The position numbers and the translations under genes were made by a program. 61,149 nucleotides of DNA from an uncultured Mailhella sp. (lineage in GTDB: Bacteria > Desulfobacterota > Desulfovibrionia > Desulfovibrionales > Desulfovibrionaceae): the NCBI RefSeq assembly GCF_944324615.1, contig NZ_CALUWY010000010.1:1-61149 (forward strand), written 5' to 3'. A model generated the notes under the pieces. It worked only from the letters and a program-made list of their open reading frames with translations. It did not search any database and had not been told where the DNA came from. Shown here piece after piece: positions 58,454 to 61,149 of this stretch (position 1 is its first letter; the number at the start of each line of letters is the position of its first letter).

Positions 58454-59134
58454 ATGTCTTCCATATCTCCCGCCAAGGCGAATCATCTCTTCTGGCTAGG
58501 CCGTTACGCCGAACGACTCTTCGCCCAGCTCCACTTTCTGCGCCGCTACTACGACCTGTGCCTGGACGAAGGCCGGGAAGACGCGCTTCAGATCTACTGC
58601 CGCAAGCTTTCCCTCAGGGACTGCCCTTCCGACAGGGAAGCCTTTCTGTATCAGCATCTTTTTGAGAATACGCCCGGTTCCCTTCAGTACTGCCTGGAAT
58701 GTCTGAACGACAACAGCATCGTGCTGCGCGAGGAACTGACCACGGCCTCCATCAGCTATGTGAACCTCTGCGTGGCCACGCTCAACCATTGCCGCCACAA
58801 GCAGGACATCAACATCGTCCGCCTCCAGCCCATCACCGACTACATCCTTTCCTTCTGGGGATCGGTGTTCCAGCATGTGACCAACATTGCCACCCTCGAC
58901 ATGCTGTTTGTTGGCAAACACGTTGAATATATTGATATATATTCAAGGTTCGATTACCCGTTCAAGCGTATCGCCGCAGAGTGGGAAAGCCTGGATCACC
59001 GCCTTGGTCACATGGAGGACATGGTGAACGACCGTTGCAGAAACGAGCTCAGGGAGATATTCTCCGACGGGCGCAACTACGGGAAGAAGATTCCCGACGT
59101 GCTTCGATCGTTGAATTCCCTGGTTCTGGTATGA
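58454..59134 (+). CDS. Alpha-E domain protein (DUF403)
   Basis: A 226-residue all-helical protein opening with SPAKANHLFWLGRYAERLFAQLHFLRRYYD, the alpha-E signature (LYWLGRYxERAE), and ending RSLNSLVLV. Alpha-E proteins always accompany permuted ATP-grasp genes and are thought to form a complex with them; the typical family is about 310 residues, so this is a short form. Its stop overlaps the transglutaminase start by 4 bases. Confidence 0.92.
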   Translation: MSSISPAKANHLFWLGRYAERLFAQLHFLRRYYDLCLDEGREDALQIYCRKLSLRDCPSDREAFLYQHLFENTPGSLQYCLECLNDNSIVLREELTTASISYVNLCVATLNHCRHKQDINIVRLQPITDYILSFWGSVFQHVTNIATLDMLFVGKHVEYIDIYSRFDYPFKRIAAEWESLDHRLGHMEDMVNDRCRNELREIFSDGRNYGKKIPDVLRSLNSLVLV

Positions 59135-59958
59135 AGCAGTTTTTCTATCGCTACGAGAGCGACATCCTTTTTTCCACACCGGTATCCGCCCATTCCTGGC
59201 TTTTGCGGTGCATGCCGAAGGAGGAACCTTTCCAGCGGGCGGAGCGGGCCTTCGTGCGCGTGAGCGTGGTGCGGGAGGACGGGGAGGAGCTTTCCCTGCC
59301 CGTCTGTCACGGCCGCGACGCCTTCGGCAACGCCGTGCAGTGGGGCTATGTCGCCGGGGCGCACTGCCGTTTCAGCATCCTTTCCGAAGGGGTGATGCGG
59401 CAGACGCCGTACCGCATCTGCGGCACGGCGCATGACATGTTTCTGGAGCACACGGCCCTGACCCGGCCCGATGCAGACATGGAACGCTTCGCCGGGCAGG
59501 TTCCGCTCCGTGCGGCCGAGGAGAGCTGCGAGGGTTCTCTTCCCCGCGGAAAGGTGCTGGAAAGGGCGCTTTCCCTGTGCGATGCCGTGTACCGGCACAT
59601 GAGCTATGTGCCCGGAGCCACCACGGTGAACACCACAGCCGGGCAGGCCTTTGCGCTGGGGCAGGGCGTCTGCCAGGACTACGCCCACATCCTGCTTTCC
59701 CTGCTGCGCTGCTCCGGTATCCCGGCGCGCTATGCCTGCGGCTATCTTGCGGGGGAGGGGGCCGGTCATGCCTGGGTGGAATTTTTCGATCAGGGCGTGT
59801 GGAGAGGTCTGGATCCCGCCAACAACCGCCTGTTGAGCTGCGGCTGCATCAAGGTGGCCCACGGCCGCGACAGCGCCGACTGCCCCGTGAACCGGGGCGT
59901 GTTCACGGGCCGGGCCGCGCAGCAGAACACCCTAGCCATCAAAGTGGAAGAAGTATGA
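59131..59958 (+). CDS. Transglutaminase-like cysteine protease family protein
   Basis: A 275-residue protein: N-terminal beta domain (YRYESDILFSTPVSAHSWLLRCMP) and a transglutaminase core with the catalytic triad in GQGVCQDYAHILLSLLR (Cys), GEGAGHAWVEFF (His) and GLDPANN (Asp). This bacterial type is regularly encoded with alpha-E and permuted ATP-grasp and is predicted to hydrolyse or transfer amide bonds of the product peptide. Overlaps both neighbours by 4 bases. Confidence 0.93.
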   Translation: MKQFFYRYESDILFSTPVSAHSWLLRCMPKEEPFQRAERAFVRVSVVREDGEELSLPVCHGRDAFGNAVQWGYVAGAHCRFSILSEGVMRQTPYRICGTAHDMFLEHTALTRPDADMERFAGQVPLRAAEESCEGSLPRGKVLERALSLCDAVYRHMSYVPGATTVNTTAGQAFALGQGVCQDYAHILLSLLRCSGIPARYACGYLAGEGAGHAWVEFFDQGVWRGLDPANNRLLSCGCIKVAHGRDSADCPVNRGVFTGRAAQQNTLAIKVEEV

Positions 59959-60893
59959 TAAAAACCGTCATATCCACGGAACTGCCCGTGGATGAGCACC
60001 TGCTCATCCGCAAGAACAGCATTTCGGGAGGTTCCGGGAAGAAGCGCATCTGCATCGTCACCGGCACCCACGGCGACGAGCTGGAGGGGCAGTACATCTG
60101 CTACCGCATAGGCAGTATTCTGCAGGAACATCCCGACATGCTGGACGGCACCGTGGAAATCTATCCGGCCCTCAATCCCCTGGGCATAGATTCCATCACG
60201 CGCGGCATTCCCAATTTCGATCTGGACATGAACCGCATCTTCCCCGGCGATCCCATGGGCAGCATGGCGGAGAACACGGCCTATAACCTGATCGAGGATT
60301 TGAAGGGGGCGGATCTTGTCCTGGATATCCATTCCAGCAATATTTTCCTCTATGAGGTGCCGCAGGTCCGCATCAATCAGCTCACGGCGGAAAAGCTCGT
60401 TCCGCTGGCCCGCTATCTGAATCTGGATTTTCTGTGGGTGCATGAGGCGGCCACCGTGCTCGAAGCCACGCTGGCCTATTCGCTCAACGCCCTGGACACG
60501 CCCACCCTGGTGGTGGAAATGGGCGTGGGCATGCGCATCACCAAAAGCTACGGCGATCAGCTCGTGGACGGCATCCTGAATGTGATGCGTCATCTCGGCG
60601 TATGGAAGGGCGAGGTGCCCGATCCTCCGGCCGGGCACAGGACCATTCTTTCCACAAAGGGCACGGTGGAGTTCATCAACGCTTCCGCCTCGGGCGTGTT
60701 CATTCCGCTCATCCGTCAGTCCAATCAGGTGGAGGCGGGGCAGCCCATAGGGCGCATCGTCGATCCTCTGCGCGGCGCGGTGCTTCAGGAAGTAGCCGTG
60801 GAACAGCCGGGCTTCGTCTTCACCATACGGGCGTATCCCGTGGTGTATGAAGGTTCCCTTCTGGCCCGGGTGTACAGGGAGAACAAGGTATGA
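59955..60893 (+). CDS. Succinylglutamate desuccinylase/aspartoacylase family (M14-like) amidohydrolase
   Basis: A 312-residue zinc hydrolase. GTHGDELEG supplies zinc ligands His39 and Glu42, and LVLDIHSSN the third His. VVEMGVGM is the probable catalytic Glu region, and the C-terminal about 90 residues form the usual beta-barrel extension (LSTKGTVEFINASASGVFIPL). Family members cleave N-acyl amino acids or small amides. Overlaps the transglutaminase gene by 4 bases, so part of the same operon. Confidence 0.9.
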   Translation: MIKTVISTELPVDEHLLIRKNSISGGSGKKRICIVTGTHGDELEGQYICYRIGSILQEHPDMLDGTVEIYPALNPLGIDSITRGIPNFDLDMNRIFPGDPMGSMAENTAYNLIEDLKGADLVLDIHSSNIFLYEVPQVRINQLTAEKLVPLARYLNLDFLWVHEAATVLEATLAYSLNALDTPTLVVEMGVGMRITKSYGDQLVDGILNVMRHLGVWKGEVPDPPAGHRTILSTKGTVEFINASASGVFIPLIRQSNQVEAGQPIGRIVDPLRGAVLQEVAVEQPGFVFTIRAYPVVYEGSLLARVYRENKV

Positions 60894-61149
60894 AACGTGA
60901 ACGCCTTTTCGTCATGCCGTCCCCGTTCCGCGACGAGTTCCGCATCCACGGCTTCCGTTTCGGTTCCGGCAAGAAGAGTCTGGCCATTGTGGGTGCCATG
61001 CGCGGCGACGAGCTGCAGCAGCAGTTCGTGTGTTCGCGCCTCGTCCATACCCTTCAGGATCTGGAAGAGCGGGGCGAACTCATGCCCGGGCATGAGATTC
61101 TCATCATTCCCTCGGCCAACCCCTTTGCCATGAACATCGGCAAGCGTTT
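60890..61149 (+). CDS. Second M14-like (succinylglutamate desuccinylase/aspartoacylase family) protein, cut by window end
   Basis: First 86 codons only. It starts MKRERLFVMPSPFRDEFRIHGFRFGSGKKSLAIVGAMRGDELQQQFV. The position of the first zinc-binding His in its neighbour (HGDE) is Arg here (RGDE), with the Glu retained; third ligand lies beyond the window. It overlaps the previous stop by 4 bases. A paralogous partner of the preceding enzyme, possibly with altered or lost metal site. Confidence 0.85.
   Translation, partial: MKRERLFVMPSPFRDEFRIHGFRFGSGKKSLAIVGAMRGDELQQQFVCSRLVHTLQDLEERGELMPGHEILIIPSANPFAMNIGKR

Overview
The window is typical chromosome of a GC-rich, Gram-negative, sulfur-metabolising anaerobe, most likely a member of the Desulfovibrionaceae (Bilophila / Mailhella / Desulfovibrio type). 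The reasons are the glycyl-radical isethionate sulfite-lyase locus, the LPS transport and Kdo genes, the Tat/his gene order, a pseudouridine synthase fused to dephospho-CoA kinase, and many TRAP and sigma-54 features. No insertion sequence, phage, CRISPR array or rRNA operon was seen. One tRNA gene (Ala, anticodon GGC) is present. Genus-level placement is inference only.

Layout. 0.3-10 kb: a DUF721 protein, then envelope genes (lptB-lptA-lptC-kdsC operon, a GT8 glycosyltransferase, an SLBB polysaccharide-export protein with a small lipoprotein, galE, waaA). 10-24 kb: sulfur region with a rhodanese-containing FAD disulfide reductase, a 0.95-kb AT-rich control region with a perfect sigma-54 promoter, a TRAP uptake system, isethionate sulfite-lyase (islA), its activase (islB), a degenerate amidohydrolase, a sigma-54 activator, a DMT exporter and a TauE/SafE-type putative sulfite exporter. 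24-33 kb: class V aminotransferase, rRNA methyltransferase, diacylglycerol kinase, small conserved genes, tRNA-Ala, a B3/4-domain protein, a second DMT exporter, mgtE with a long leader and proline-rich upstream ORF, and hisA. 33-45 kb: lipoprotein, hisB, tatC (with a large acidic extension), tatA/B, an ATL protein, acetyltransferases, a second ATP-pyrophosphatase-only GMP synthase beside guaA and guaB, a DUF1269 protein carrying four Cys-flanked 21-residue repeats, and der. 45-54 kb: a PaaK-like CoA ligase, a Na+/acidic-amino-acid symporter-racemase-PLP lyase operon with a GntR regulator (candidate cysteate desulfonation module), an L,D-transpeptidase, purB, a zinc-ribbon protein and a 36-residue basic peptide gene. 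54-61 kb: a thioesterase, the RluD-CoaE fusion, and a five-gene ATP-grasp / alpha-E / transglutaminase / two M14-like amidohydrolase operon that runs off the window.

How it fits together. Isethionate cleavage gives sulfite plus acetaldehyde, and the candidate cysteate lyase would give sulfite, ammonia and pyruvate. The sulfite can serve as respiratory electron acceptor or be exported by the TauE-like protein. The strongest candidates for undescribed biology are the repeat-tailed DUF1269 protein (41.5-42.3 kb), the ATP-grasp/alpha-E/transglutaminase/M14 operon (57.1 kb onward), the mgtE leader ORF (31.6 kb), the metal-ligand-deficient amidohydrolase inside the isethionate operon (19.4 kb), and the symporter-racemase-lyase operon (47.1-50.1 kb).
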